From positions 3,038,001 to 3,102,000 of the forward strand of contig OW818662.1 in assembly GCA_942492915.1 (NCBI GenBank): DNA of 64,000 nt, given 5' to 3'. Under the pieces are notes generated by a model. The model had not been told where the DNA came from. It searched no databases and worked only from the letters and a program-made list of their open reading frames with translations. A program made the position numbers and the translations under genes. Origin of the DNA: Turneriella sp942492915. GTDB taxonomy: Bacteria > Spirochaetota > Leptospiria > Turneriellales > Turneriellaceae. Positions 1 to 9,518 of this stretch are shown in pieces. Numbering within the stretch: position 1 is the stretch's first letter; every line of letters starts with the position of its first letter.

Positions 1-689
1 AAATCGAGTGACTCAGAAATACCGCCGGTCGCGATCACGCGATGCGCTTTGCCCCCTTCGGGAAGGTCGCTTTTAATCTCTGCGAGAATCTCTTTGACGA
101 CCCCGCGCCAACCGACGTATGCACCGATTTCAATCGCTTCGCCCGTCGACTTGCCGATCGCGCGCGAGGTGCGATGGAAGGCAATCTTGGGCAACTTTGC
201 GGTGGCGTTAAAAAGAGCCTCTAGCGAAGACATGATTCCGGGTGCAATGACACCGCCCTGAAACACACCAGCTGTCACAACGGAAAAAGTGATCGCAGTA
301 CCAAAATCAAGCACAATACAATCATTGCCGAAGTAGTGCACGGCGGCAAGCATATCCGCGACACGGTCGGCGCCCAAAGTCTGCTTTTGTGGATAATTAA
401 AAGTGAAGTTTAGGGGCAGCTCAGCAGACACCCAAGTCACAGACTGCACGCCCAACGCGGCGATTGCATCGCTGACCGCAGCATTCGCCGCTGGTACAAC
501 CGACGCCACAGCAGCCTTGTGGATCTTTTCGCCACCGGCCACGCCAATGAGCCATGCTTTGATGAAAAGCAGCCATTCATCTGCTGTACGGCGGCTTTCG
601 GTCGCGAGCCGCAGCGTGTCGACGAGCTTGCCTTCACGCCACAAACCGACAACCGTGTGCGAATTACCGACGTCTGCTGTCAGGGTCAT
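1..689 (-). CDS. coaX: Type III pantothenate kinase (partial, 3' end outside window)
   Basis: Catalyses ATP-dependent phosphorylation of pantothenate, the first step of coenzyme A synthesis, in the cytoplasm. Translating the minus strand from the ATG at 689 gives MTLTADVGNSHTVVGLW, the N-terminal phosphate-binding motif (DVGNS/T) of the CoaX family, and the frame stays open to the window edge. Further family signs are GADRVADMLAA and LDFGTAITF in the middle and ATGGISESLD at the last visible codons. About 229 of an expected 250-260 residues are present. AAGGA lies 8 bp before the ATG, supporting this start. It follows degP in the same direction across a 114-bp gap holding a tandem 34-bp repeat. 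Confidence 0.93.
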   Translation of the reverse strand, partial: MTLTADVGNSHTVVGLWREGKLVDTLRLATESRRTADEWLLFIKAWLIGVAGGEKIHKAAVASVVPAANAAVSDAIAALGVQSVTWVSAELPLNFTFNYPQKQTLGADRVADMLAAVHYFGNDCIVLDFGTAITFSVVTAGVFQGGVIAPGIMSSLEALFNATAKLPKIAFHRTSRAIGKSTGEAIEIGAYVGWRGVVKEILAEIKSDLPEGGKAHRVIATGGISESLD

Positions 690-713
690 GGAGGGCATCC
701 TTGCCCGACCCTG

Positions 714-806
714 ACCTGACGACTTCGTGTCGTGCTGGTCAGCGTCAAAGAGGCCCTCCGTGGCCGACGCTCACCTGACGACTTCGTGTCGTGCTGGTCA
801 GCGTCA
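714..806. repeat. Tandem 34-bp direct repeat with internal dyad
   Basis: The same 34 bp occurs at 714-747 and 773-806, 59 bp apart. Each copy contains ACGAC-N5-GTCGT, a short stem-loop. The second copy includes the stop codon of degP (804-806). The repeat fills most of the gap between degP and coaX and could act as a terminator or a REP-like pair. No other copy was noticed in the window. Confidence 0.85.
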
Positions 807-1982
807 CTGCTGTTGCTGCGGGGCTTCGGCGACCTTCACAGATACGGCGACTTCTTTGCCCTGGCGGATTAACTTCACTTCGATATTGGCGCCCACACCT
901 TTTTGCAGCACTGCAGATTTTAATACAGAAAATTTTTCTGCGGGTTTACCGTCGATGTGTGTGATGAAGTCATTCGCCACGATGCCAGCTTTGAACGCGG
1001 GCGAACCGATGACGACCTGCGCGACGATGAGGCCGGTCTTGCCAGAGACGCCGAGTAGTTTGAGTTTTTCCTCTGTAACTTCGGGGTCGACGGATACGCC
1101 GATGTACCCCTGGCGAATCTTTTTGCCTGCTTTTAGTTTTTCGATCACATGCTTCGCATGGTTTATGGGAATCGCAAAGCCGATGCCGACGCTACCGCCC
1201 GATTGCGAGTAGATCATCTGGTTGATACCGATCACTTCACCGCGAACATTCAAGAGCGGTCCGCCTGAGTTTCCGGGATTAATGGATGCGTCGGTCTGTA
1301 TGCGGCTCACGCCGTCGGCCGAATTGACATCTTGCCCTTTTGATGAGATAATGCCGGTCGTCAGTGTCGATTGCAGACCGAATGGATTGCCGATCGCGAG
1401 CGACAGGTCGCCAACTTCAATTTTATCCGAGTCGCCGAGGTGCGCTGTTTTGAGGCCCTTCGCCCCGTCGATCTTGATCAGCGCAATATCAGAATTTGGG
1501 TCAGAGCCGACGAGTTTTGCGGTGTATTCTTTTCCGTTCGTGAGTTTAACCGTAATCTTATCAACTTTCTGCACGACGTGATGGTTCGTCACGGCGAAAC
1601 CGTCGCTTGATATGATAAATCCTGAACCTAAACCTGCGCGTTTTTGCTTCTGCTGCCCCTCAGGCACTTGAAAGAAACGACGAAACATCGGGTCATTAAA
1701 GAAGGGATGATTCATCTCGACTGTTTGCTCGGTCTCGATACGTATCACCGCCGGATTTACTTCTTTGTAAATTTCTCTGATCGCCTCTTGAAACTTCAGC
1801 ACATGTTGTACTGCGTCAGATTTCAGCAGCGGATTATCGGTACCCGCTTCTGCGACCGAACCGCCCCCGCAGGTGCCAGCGAACGGTGAAAATGCCACGC
1901 CTATCAGAAACACGAACAGCGTGAAGTTCGCCACGCCTATAGTGGAAAAACGAAACTTGCGTTTATTGAGCTTTCTGAACAT
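804..1982 (-). CDS. degP: HtrA/DegP-family periplasmic serine protease
   Basis: Periplasmic trypsin-like protease/chaperone of the HtrA family, 392 residues from the ATG at 1982. That start is chosen over a TTG 12 bp upstream because GGGAGA sits just before it. An N-terminal hydrophobic segment (about residues 16-36) exports or anchors it. The catalytic triad is visible: His135 in TNHHVV, Asp165 in NSDIAL and Ser239 in GNSGGP. One PDZ domain follows (about residues 285-385), so it resembles the single-PDZ DegS/HtrA forms rather than two-PDZ DegP. A polar Q-rich tail ends the protein. It starts 15 bp after the nuoN stop, so it may be cotranscribed with the complex I genes. Confidence 0.95.
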   Translation of the reverse strand: MFRKLNKRKFRFSTIGVANFTLFVFLIGVAFSPFAGTCGGGSVAEAGTDNPLLKSDAVQHVLKFQEAIREIYKEVNPAVIRIETEQTVEMNHPFFNDPMFRRFFQVPEGQQKQKRAGLGSGFIISSDGFAVTNHHVVQKVDKITVKLTNGKEYTAKLVGSDPNSDIALIKIDGAKGLKTAHLGDSDKIEVGDLSLAIGNPFGLQSTLTTGIISSKGQDVNSADGVSRIQTDASINPGNSGGPLLNVRGEVIGINQMIYSQSGGSVGIGFAIPINHAKHVIEKLKAGKKIRQGYIGVSVDPEVTEEKLKLLGVSGKTGLIVAQVVIGSPAFKAGIVANDFITHIDGKPAEKFSVLKSAVLQKGVGANIEVKLIRQGKEVAVSVKVAEAPQQQQ

Positions 1983-1997
1983 ATTTTCTCCCAAAAA

Positions 1998-3533
1998 TCA
2001 GTAAATTTTCTGTACAGCCGTCACTCCGCTATTGTATAAAAATGCGGAAAAAGCTGCAAAAAAAGTTAATATGATGAGAGAGAGCGCAACACCGATGCGC
2101 GCTGAAGGGGCTGTAATACTCGCGGCAGCGTCTGCCGGGCCTTCTGCTTCGCCGAAAAATATCGGCTTCAGAATGCGCAGATACGCATAGACAGAGATAC
2201 CGCTCGCAAGGCCTGCGATGGCTGCTAGCGTCAGACCTCCTGAAAGAGCCAAACTCTTGAACAGAAAGAACTTACCGAAGAAGCCGGCAAGAGGCGGCAT
2301 ACCCATAAATGAAAGCACCGACAGGCCCAACGCCCAGGCGGCGAGGCGGTCGCGCTGCAAGAGCCCGTTCAAATCAGCCAGCTCCAGATTCACCTTGCCT
2401 TCCCGCTGTTCGATAAAGGCAATTGCTGCAAATGCGAGCAGCGACGCCGTTGTATAGCCGACGACATATATAAAAAGGGAAGACCCGGCATCCTGTTTCA
2501 CGGTTCCTATGATGCCTGGGTCAACAGAACCGGGAACAATTAAAAAGCATAGCATGAAGCCGGCATTCGTAATAGAAGAGTAACCGAGAATGCGCTTAAG
2601 GCTGGGGGTCGCAAGCGAAGCAAAAGTGCCGATAAACATCGAGCCAATGGCTGCAAATGTCAAGATTGGCGCGAGGTATTGGCGAAAGCCGTCGTGCATC
2701 GCCATTGAAGCTTTGAATAGAAGCAGTGCGCCTGCCGCCTTTGAAATTGAAGCCAGAATAGCGGTGAACGCGGTTGTGCAACCTTCGTATACGTCGGCGA
2801 TGTAAGCATGCAGAGGGAATGCCGCGAGTTTAAAGAAGAATCCTGCTACGATAAATATTTGCGCCAACACAATTATACGTGTTTTGGTGAAATGCGGGCC
2901 TATCTCGCGCAATTCGCGCAGCTTCACAGTGCCTGTGCCTGCATAAAGTAGCGCCAGACCCAGAAGTAAGAATGCCATGGCGAAGGCTGAGAGCAGCAGA
3001 TACTTCAATGCCGCCTCATTTGCGGCGCGCGAATCACGGTTCATGCCGATGAGAACGAGAACGGGCAGAGACCCGAGTTCGAGCCCGACAAAAAGCGTGA
3101 TCATGTCTTCTGCACAAATTGCATACGCGTAGCCCGCGAGGCTCATGAGCAACAAAAAATAGTTCTCTGCGAAATCGATGTTCAGCGCAGGTAGCAGGGT
3201 GCGCAGAAAGAGCATCGCGACAATTGCCAACGCGACGAGCAACAAGATTCCGTTGCCGCTAAACGCCGAATAACGAAACGAATTGTTTATTGCTGATACG
3301 GTATCGGCGCCGAGAAATGCACGGGGCAATACGGTCAGTGAGCCGGTTGCATCGCTCAAACCCGAAATCACGACAGTCGCCGTCGCAAGCAGCGTGATCA
3401 GCGTTAGATTCCAGGCGACTCGCGCACCGCCGGTGGTGCGAATCAGAATCTGTGAAACAAGTACACCGAGACCACCGAAGACGAGCAGCAACTGAGGCGC
3501 CATCGAGAGCAGTTCATTGATCGAGATTGCCAT
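1998..3533 (-). CDS. nuoN: NADH-quinone oxidoreductase subunit N
   Basis: One of three antiporter-like membrane subunits of respiratory complex I, 511 residues with about 14 hydrophobic segments. Family signatures include the MITLFVGLELGSLPVLVL region near residue 145 and, near residues 235-265, the conserved FFFKLAAFPLHAYIADVYEG segment, whose lysine and histidine lie on the proton path. SMFIGTFASLATPSLKRILGYSSITNAG follows in scattered form around residues 295-325. It overlaps the nuoM stop by one base, as in a tightly coupled operon, and is the last nuo gene of this block. Confidence 0.96.
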   Translation of the reverse strand: MAISINELLSMAPQLLLVFGGLGVLVSQILIRTTGGARVAWNLTLITLLATATVVISGLSDATGSLTVLPRAFLGADTVSAINNSFRYSAFSGNGILLLVALAIVAMLFLRTLLPALNIDFAENYFLLLMSLAGYAYAICAEDMITLFVGLELGSLPVLVLIGMNRDSRAANEAALKYLLLSAFAMAFLLLGLALLYAGTGTVKLRELREIGPHFTKTRIIVLAQIFIVAGFFFKLAAFPLHAYIADVYEGCTTAFTAILASISKAAGALLLFKASMAMHDGFRQYLAPILTFAAIGSMFIGTFASLATPSLKRILGYSSITNAGFMLCFLIVPGSVDPGIIGTVKQDAGSSLFIYVVGYTTASLLAFAAIAFIEQREGKVNLELADLNGLLQRDRLAAWALGLSVLSFMGMPPLAGFFGKFFLFKSLALSGGLTLAAIAGLASGISVYAYLRILKPIFFGEAEGPADAAASITAPSARIGVALSLIILTFFAAFSAFLYNSGVTAVQKIY

Positions 3534-5014
3534 TAGCGATTCACCCCTGCTCCCGCCGTGATTATTTTAGCGGTACTGCGCGCATTCTCTGCGATAAAAC
3601 CAGGCTGCACACCAAACCAGATAATCGCGGCGCAGAGCATCGCCAGGCAGGCGCGTTCAAGCACGGTAGGCTGCCATGACGCGTCGGTGCCATTCGCCCT
3701 TACCTTATGGTAGAGTCTGAGCATATAGGCCGCGCTCACAACAAGTGTTGTAATGGCTGCAATCGCGAGGGGCCATGATTTGAAAGACAGGCCGAAAAGC
3801 ATCAGAAACTCCCCGACGAATCCGATGGTGCCGGGAACGCCGATCGCTGAGAAAAGGGCAATGGAGAACGCCAGTTGGTAGAAGAAACTTTTGGGGGCCT
3901 GCATTTCGGCAAGGCTGTCTGACTTGCCGCGTGAGAGATGCATCGCGACGAGCACGAAGAGCAGCGCATTTGCAAGGCTGTGTCCGACGTTCTGTACGAT
4001 CGCACCCGTGATGCCGTATTCGTTATTCGTCAGTGTACCCGCAAACAGCAGGCCCATGTGCGAAAGCGACGAATAAGCGATGATATACCGAAACGATTGC
4101 TGCCGGTAAGCTGCAAAGGCTCCGTAGAGCATCGAAAAGATACCGAGCGCGATGAAGAATGTACCCCATTCGGCGATGACCCCTGCAAAGTTGGGCGTCA
4201 CAAAACGCATTACGCCGTATGAACCGAGCTTCAGAAAAAGCCCCGAAAGCAGAAGCGTGCCGAGCGGTGCCCGCGTGTGCGTCATTGGCAGCCAGGCGTG
4301 AAACGGGAAGATCGGCATCTTCACCAGAAAGGCAATGAGAAAAAACAGAAAAATGATCCGTTGCTTCTCAAAATGGATTAACTGTATCTCTGAGGCGAAC
4401 GTCGTCTTTAGATCAAAATCAGCGCCGACGCGAGGCGTAAAGTACACGAGTGCGGCGAATGCGGCCAACATGAACGCTGAAGAAACAAATGTGTAAATGA
4501 AAAATCGCGTCGCCGCAACTTTGCGCTCTTCGAGACCAAAGCGCCAGATCAGAATTGCAATCGGTATCAAAAACAGTTCCCACAGCATGAAAAAGACGAC
4601 AAAGTTGTAGGCTGCGAAAACGCCGAGCACGATCGACTCGAGCAGCAGCAGCATCGCCCAGAATTGTTTTGTCAAAGGGGCTGCCTGCAGGCGCGATACA
4701 TTCAGTGAAAAAATCGCAGCAACCAAAAACAGAAACGCCGTCGAGAGAAACAACGGCATTGAAAGGCCGTCGACAGCAAAAGCGATATTGAGACCGGCGC
4801 CGGCAAAAGTATACCAGACTTCTTTCAGTTGCGCTTCACCATAACTCGAAGCAAAACGCTTTTGCATCACGATGGCTGCAACGAGTGAGATTGCCGAGAA
4901 CACGATAACGCCTATCGCGTTTCTATTGCGCAGCCGATCGGTCGCTTTTTCGTCTCGGGCGATGAGAATTACAATTGCGCCGACGAGCGGCGCGAGAATT
5001 GCGAGGGCGATCAT
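3533..5014 (-). CDS. nuoM: NADH-quinone oxidoreductase subunit M
   Basis: Antiporter-like, proton-translocating membrane subunit of complex I, 493 residues with about 14 transmembrane segments. The first conserved block, LWELFLIPIAILIWRFG (near residue 145), carries the essential glutamate. The second, FLVKMPIFPFHAWLPMTHT (near residue 230), carries the conserved lysine and histidine. SYSSLSHMGL near residue 320 is also diagnostic. It overlaps nuoL by one base on one side and nuoN by one base on the other, so translation is probably coupled. Confidence 0.96.
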   Translation of the reverse strand: MIALAILAPLVGAIVILIARDEKATDRLRNRNAIGVIVFSAISLVAAIVMQKRFASSYGEAQLKEVWYTFAGAGLNIAFAVDGLSMPLFLSTAFLFLVAAIFSLNVSRLQAAPLTKQFWAMLLLLESIVLGVFAAYNFVVFFMLWELFLIPIAILIWRFGLEERKVAATRFFIYTFVSSAFMLAAFAALVYFTPRVGADFDLKTTFASEIQLIHFEKQRIIFLFFLIAFLVKMPIFPFHAWLPMTHTRAPLGTLLLSGLFLKLGSYGVMRFVTPNFAGVIAEWGTFFIALGIFSMLYGAFAAYRQQSFRYIIAYSSLSHMGLLFAGTLTNNEYGITGAIVQNVGHSLANALLFVLVAMHLSRGKSDSLAEMQAPKSFFYQLAFSIALFSAIGVPGTIGFVGEFLMLFGLSFKSWPLAIAAITTLVVSAAYMLRLYHKVRANGTDASWQPTVLERACLAMLCAAIIWFGVQPGFIAENARSTAKIITAGAGVNR

Positions 5015-6996
5015 TACAGTACCCCCATCGCAATCACCAGCATCATGAGTATACCCGCGAAAATCGCGATCGCGTAATGCGCAAGCTCACCGGTCTGCAG
5101 GCGTGCAACCGCTGTGCCGATTACCTGCGCGAACGAACCAAGCCCTTCTGACATGGAAGGCAAGATCTTGAATTCCCAATCTGATACTTTCTGCGCAAGG
5201 GCCTTGTATGGCGCAACAAAGGTGGATTGATAAATTTCATCGACATACAGCCTGTTCAGACTCAGACGGGCCCAAACATTGCGGTACGCACCCTCGGCCG
5301 CAGGTCTGCGACGCATGAAGCCGTACCAGACGATTGCACCGAGAGAACCGCAAAGCGTCGCTGCAATGCCCGCTGCGACGATTTTGATTTCGGCTGCATG
5401 ATCGAGTGGGTTCTGTATCAACCGCACAAAGTCGTTGAGCGCAACGGGAAAGTTGCGCACAATGTATTCAAAGAAGACAGGTTCGCTGCCTGTAAAGAGC
5501 GCCGGTATGCCGACGAAACCAGCGAACGCAGCAGGTATAGCGAGAACGATCAGCGGAAGATAAAAACTAACCTGCGGTTCGTGTTCATTCTCTGCATCGT
5601 GACGGTGATCAGGCGCCATTTGGCGAGAACCATGGAAAACGACAATGCCGAGCCTGAACGTATAGAATGCGGTAAGCAGCGATACAGCGACTGTCATGGC
5701 ACCAATAAATAATCCGCCGGCCTTAAGAGAGAATGCAGCTGCAAGAACATGATCTTTTGAGAAGAAGCCCGAAAGGCCGGGAATACCTGCGAGCGAAGCG
5801 AGCGCAAGCCAGAATAACAGACCAAGCACCGGGCGCGATTTGAAGAGGCCCCCCATGCGGCGAATATTCTGTTCGTGGTGCGCGTAGGTGATGATCGCAC
5901 CAGCAATCAAGAATAGCATTGCTTTGAAGAAGGCGTGCGTAAAAAGATGAAAGAACGCCGCCGCATATGCGCCGCTGCCGACCGCAACGACCATAAGGCC
6001 TAACTGTGAGACCGTCGAAAATGCGAGTATTTTCTTTATGTCTGTCTGCCCGGCTGCGACGAAAGCTGCGCCCAGGGCGGTGATGGCGCCGGTCGTCGAC
6101 ACGATCTGCGACGCTTCGGGGGCAACGACAAAGATCGGTTCAAGACGCAGCATGAGAAAAATGCCTGCTGTCACCATCGTCGCAGCATGAATCAGGGCAG
6201 ATACCGGTGTCGGCCCTGTCATCGCGTCAGGAAGCCAAGTATAAAGAGGAAACTGCGCCGATTTGGCGGCTGCTCCGATGAAAATCATCAGTCCGATAAA
6301 ATTGGCGTGCGACGCAGCGATGCTACCGCGCGTGAAGGCGAGCGCGATGTCGCGAAAATCAGCCGTATTGGCTGTACGAAAAATGGCGAAGGCGCCGAGC
6401 AGCAGCGCCGCGTCACCGATGCGGTTCATGATGAAAGCTTTCTTGCCTGCGCGCTGCGCCGCTTCTTTATCGACGTAGAAAGAAATTAACTTGTATGAAG
6501 ACAGGCCAACCGCTTCCCAGCCGACAAAAAAGACGAACAGGTTGGCCGCGACAACAAGTAGCAGCATGCTGAACATAAAGAAGCTGAGCAAAGCAAAATA
6601 GCGCGCGATATCATGCTTGCGATCGTGCAGGTAGCCTACGCTGAATATCTGCACCATGAGGCCGACAAACAGCACAACCGGCACCATGATCGACGTCAGC
6701 GCATCGAATCGCACGGCCCAGTCGAGCCGCAGCGGGTACGTCATCGAAATCCAGTTAATCGGTGAGACAATCGTCGCTGTGCCTTCTCCCGTCAAAGACG
6801 GATGCAGGTGCAGTACGGCAAAATGCGCTCCCATGGCAGCGAGCGTCGCTGAGATCGAAATAAGAATGGTCCAGTATTGAATGCGTTGCGACCCGGTTCG
6901 ATTCGCCCAGCCGAATAGCAGCGCATTGAAAAGCGCTGCGAGCAGAGGCAGCAGCGGCACCGCAACGATGAGGTAGGGTATCAGCTCTTTATTCAT
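5014..6996 (-). CDS. nuoL: NADH-quinone oxidoreductase subunit L
   Basis: Largest antiporter-like subunit of complex I, 660 residues, with the long C-terminal lateral helix expected of NuoL. Diagnostic blocks are FVGWEAVGLSSYKLISFY (near residue 160), KKAFIMNRIGDAALLLG (near 185), KSAQFPLYTWLPDAMTGPTP (near 245) and AFSTVSQLGLM (near 330). A polar insert between late helices (DHRHDAENEHEP, near residue 485) is a family-typical loop. It overlaps nuoK by 4 bp and nuoM by 1 bp. Confidence 0.96.
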   Translation of the reverse strand: MNKELIPYLIVAVPLLPLLAALFNALLFGWANRTGSQRIQYWTILISISATLAAMGAHFAVLHLHPSLTGEGTATIVSPINWISMTYPLRLDWAVRFDALTSIMVPVVLFVGLMVQIFSVGYLHDRKHDIARYFALLSFFMFSMLLLVVAANLFVFFVGWEAVGLSSYKLISFYVDKEAAQRAGKKAFIMNRIGDAALLLGAFAIFRTANTADFRDIALAFTRGSIAASHANFIGLMIFIGAAAKSAQFPLYTWLPDAMTGPTPVSALIHAATMVTAGIFLMLRLEPIFVVAPEASQIVSTTGAITALGAAFVAAGQTDIKKILAFSTVSQLGLMVVAVGSGAYAAAFFHLFTHAFFKAMLFLIAGAIITYAHHEQNIRRMGGLFKSRPVLGLLFWLALASLAGIPGLSGFFSKDHVLAAAFSLKAGGLFIGAMTVAVSLLTAFYTFRLGIVVFHGSRQMAPDHRHDAENEHEPQVSFYLPLIVLAIPAAFAGFVGIPALFTGSEPVFFEYIVRNFPVALNDFVRLIQNPLDHAAEIKIVAAGIAATLCGSLGAIVWYGFMRRRPAAEGAYRNVWARLSLNRLYVDEIYQSTFVAPYKALAQKVSDWEFKILPSMSEGLGSFAQVIGTAVARLQTGELAHYAIAIFAGILMMLVIAMGVL

Positions 6997-7307
6997 GAGT
7001 CCTTCAGATTTTGCAGCTCATCGGTCGTGATATGCCGCGAGTTGCGAAAGAATGCAATGACGAGCGCAAGGCCAATCGCCGATTCGGCGGCCGCTATCGC
7101 CATGACGAAGAGCACCATCACCTGGCCTGTTGTGTCATTGAAGCCACGCGAGAATGCCACGAACAACAGGTTAACTGCGTTGAGCATAATTTCGATCGAC
7201 ATGAGCACGACGATCAGGTTGCGGCGGGTGATGACACCCATGACGCCGGTGGTGAACAGCACGAAGCCGAGAACCGCGATTGCTTTGACTGACAGAAAAT
7301 CGTGCAT
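6993..7307 (-). CDS. nuoK: NADH-quinone oxidoreductase subunit K
   Basis: Small complex I membrane subunit of the proton channel region, 104 residues, three transmembrane helices, normal length for NuoK. The two conserved membrane-embedded glutamates are visible in SIEIMLNAVNLLF and AIAAAESAIGLAL. It lies 31 bp after nuoJ and overlaps nuoL by 4 bp (ATGA), which fits translational coupling. Confidence 0.96.
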   Translation of the reverse strand: MHDFLSVKAIAVLGFVLFTTGVMGVITRRNLIVVLMSIEIMLNAVNLLFVAFSRGFNDTTGQVMVLFVMAIAAAESAIGLALVIAFFRNSRHITTDELQNLKDS

Positions 7308-7338
7308 TGCCTGTTACGCCCCGCTTATACCATTGCCA

Positions 7339-7896
7339 CTATTCGTGTATGCGTCGGTTCTTCTTGGCAATCATGATGGCGCCGACTACAGCCACCAGCA
7401 ACAAAAGCGATATAAGTTCAAACGCGATGAGGTAGTCACGAAACAGACTCACCGAGAGCACCTGCGCGCTGTCTGTCAGCTGCTTACCCGCGGCGAGCGT
7501 TGTCGACGGTTGCGCAACGGGATTCAAGTCACCCCTGCCAGAACGAATCTGCAGCAACAAGAGCAGCTGAATAATAAAGGCAATCGCGAGCCCTAACACG
7601 ACCGAAGTGCGACCGATATTGCTGAGCGGGCTCTCAAAATTCTCTTCGCGCACCGCAATGAGCATGATAACAAACAAGAAAAGCACCATGATGGCACCGA
7701 CGTATACGAGCACCTGAAGTGTTGCGAGAATCTCAGCGCCTATAAGCGCGTACATCGCAGCGAGACCGACAAAGAAACTCACGAGAAAGAGAGCAGATTT
7801 AACGGGATTGCGGTGAAAGACCACGCCGAGCGCTGACCCGGTCAGTACGAAGGCAAAACAGTAGAACAGGGTTTGCCTGAAGCTGATATCCTCCAT
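7339..7896 (-). CDS. nuoJ: NADH-quinone oxidoreductase subunit J
   Basis: Complex I membrane subunit J, 185 residues with five predicted helices. The hallmark is ATLQVLVYVGAIMVLFLFVIML (read in parts at about residues 58-80), which includes the conserved pi-bulge helix. A less conserved loop separates helices 4 and 5. It is the first nuo gene visible. The remaining subunits (A-I) are not upstream: the next gene is a divergent permease, so complex I is encoded by at least two loci or begins with nuoJ here. Confidence 0.94.
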   Translation of the reverse strand: MEDISFRQTLFYCFAFVLTGSALGVVFHRNPVKSALFLVSFFVGLAAMYALIGAEILATLQVLVYVGAIMVLFLFVIMLIAVREENFESPLSNIGRTSVVLGLAIAFIIQLLLLLQIRSGRGDLNPVAQPSTTLAAGKQLTDSAQVLSVSLFRDYLIAFELISLLLLVAVVGAIMIAKKNRRIHE

Positions 7897-8089
7897 TTCG
7901 TGCTATGTTAAAAAGCCGGGTTCGGCGGAAAGAGAAAAACAGCCCGCTGCGAACGCCTGAAAGATAACCAGTCAGGCAACGGGGGGATTTCAAACCTTAA
8001 AAACTGATTTGCACCCTGTGAACACCGTCCCGGTTTACACAGGATAGCCGCCTGGCTTGAGGCGTGTTTCATCGAATCCGCTCCCCTTT

Positions 8090-9253
8090 ATGAATAAAGA
8101 AGAAATCAAGAAACTGCTCTGGCTGATCAGCCCCTTTATTGTATTTTTCATATTCGATTTTCGGGAAAGATACTACCAGAACGCGGTGCTCGAAGGCGTT
8201 TTGTTAACGCAGGCGTATATTCGCGAACATACGCTGACCTGTCTCGTGCCGGCTCTTTTTATTTCAGGGGGCATCGCGGCGCTTATTTCGCAGGTCTCAA
8301 TAATTCGCTTCTTTACGCCCGCTGCAAACCAGTACCTCTCGTATGCTGTGGCGTCGGTTTCAGGTACTGTGCTAGCTGTCTGTTCGTGCACGGTGCTGCC
8401 CCTGTTTTCGGGCATTTACCGGCGGGGGTCAGGCCTTGGCCCCGCGATTGCCTTTCTCTATTCCGGGCCCGCAATCAACGTTCTGGCAATCGTCATGACC
8501 GCACGAATTCTCGGCTGGCAACTGGGTGTGGCACGTGTCGCCTTCTCAATAGCATTTTCCGTGCTGGCGGGCGTTCTGATGCACTACCTGTTTCGTGGCG
8601 CTGAGCAGCAGAGGCTTGCACAGGTGGGTCTTACGGCGCCACCTGCAAACAAACCGATGTACAAGAACGTGCTCTTCTTCACCTGGATGGTGGCGATACT
8701 TCTTATTGCAACACTGCCAAGACTCGAAACGGGCTCTATGTATACGCTGCTCTACGACAACCGCTACGCCGCGGCGATCGCACTTGCGCTTCTGCTCGCC
8801 GGCGCGTCGTTTGTTCTTATGGACCGCGACGAGCGGGTGAATTGGCTGCTCGAAACCTGGGCGAATACTAAGCTCATCGTGCCATGGCTGTTTGCCGGCG
8901 TATTTCTGGCAGGTCTCTTGCTCGGGCGACCAGGCGAACAGGGACTCATACCGCAGGTCTATATCGAACGCGCAGTCGGTGGCAACGGCTTCACGGCAGT
9001 TCTCGCTGCATCCGTTGCCGGCGCGTTGATGTATTTTGCCACGCTTACCGAAGTTCCCATTCTTCAGGGACTCATGTCTGCCGGCATGGGTAAAGGCCCG
9101 ACGCTTGCGATGCTGCTCTCGGGCCCTGCACTGAGCCTGCCCGCGCTGTTGGCGCTGCGAAGTATTATGGGCCTTCGGAGAACGCTTACCTATGCGGGAA
9201 TCGTCATCGGACTTTCCACTGCAGCCGGCTATGCATTCGGAAACTGCATATAA
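8090..9253 (+). CDS. DUF318/YraQ-type permease (ArsP-like)
   Basis: Predicted inner-membrane permease of the family that includes YraQ and ArsP, 387 residues with 8-10 transmembrane segments. The family motif CSCTVLPLFSGIYRRG (near residue 100) contains the paired cysteines associated with soft-metal or metalloid transport, and the repeated half motif LTEVPILQGLMSAGMGKGP appears near residue 325. I chose ATG 8090 because an in-frame TTG at 8057 has no better ribosome site. The next gene, 21 bp downstream, encodes a small cysteine-pair thioredoxin-fold protein, a recurring partner of these permeases. The substrate is not shown by the sequence. Confidence 0.82.
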   Translation: MNKEEIKKLLWLISPFIVFFIFDFRERYYQNAVLEGVLLTQAYIREHTLTCLVPALFISGGIAALISQVSIIRFFTPAANQYLSYAVASVSGTVLAVCSCTVLPLFSGIYRRGSGLGPAIAFLYSGPAINVLAIVMTARILGWQLGVARVAFSIAFSVLAGVLMHYLFRGAEQQRLAQVGLTAPPANKPMYKNVLFFTWMVAILLIATLPRLETGSMYTLLYDNRYAAAIALALLLAGASFVLMDRDERVNWLLETWANTKLIVPWLFAGVFLAGLLLGRPGEQGLIPQVYIERAVGGNGFTAVLAASVAGALMYFATLTEVPILQGLMSAGMGKGPTLAMLLSGPALSLPALLALRSIMGLRRTLTYAGIVIGLSTAAGYAFGNCI

Positions 9254-9274
9254 AGAAGAAACACGAGGTTTAAT

Positions 9275-9511
9275 ATGAGAATACGAGTCATGGGGCCAGG
9301 GTGCGTCAATTGCCAGAGGCTGCACGACCTGACAGAAGAGGCGCTAAAAGAACTGAATCTGCCCGACCAGGTTGAGTACGTGAAAGATCCTGAGATTTTT
9401 ATGAATTATATAATGACAACGCCTGGGCTCGTGATCGACGAAAAAGTGGTGCACCAGGGCAAACCGACGCCCTCAAAATCTCAAATCAAAGCGATGCTTC
9501 AGGCGGGCTGA
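9275..9511 (+). CDS. Small thioredoxin-fold (TM0996/MTH895-like) redox protein
   Basis: A 78-residue glutaredoxin/thioredoxin-fold protein. The N-terminus MRIRVMGPGCVNCQRL holds a CxxC pair in the position typical of this redox-active family, followed by a helix, a conserved TPGLVIDEKVVHQGKPTPS segment with the cis-proline, and a short C-terminal helix. GAGGT lies ahead of the ATG. It follows the DUF318 permease by 21 bp and presumably supplies reducing equivalents or delivers a metal/metalloid to it. It ends 7 bp from the convergent SET-domain gene. Confidence 0.85.
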   Translation: MRIRVMGPGCVNCQRLHDLTEEALKELNLPDQVEYVKDPEIFMNYIMTTPGLVIDEKVVHQGKPTPSKSQIKAMLQAG

Positions 9512-9518
9512 TCTTAAT

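Noticed and set aside
714..806. Two direct repeats considered as the start of a CRISPR array
   Set aside because: Only two copies with a 25-bp gap, no further units and no cas genes.
5227..5712. 161-codon plus-strand frame inside nuoL
   Set aside because: The nuoL frame is certain from family motifs; this is an out-of-frame shadow.
7897..8089. CCTGTG-N17-CACAGG dyad considered as an operator for the nuoJ/permease divergent region
   Set aside because: Short arms, long spacer and no second copy; too weak to call.
8546..9325. 259-codon open frame on the minus strand opposite the permease gene
   Set aside because: It is antisense to a well-supported membrane protein, its translation is low-complexity charged sequence with no family motif, and it follows from codon bias of the real gene.
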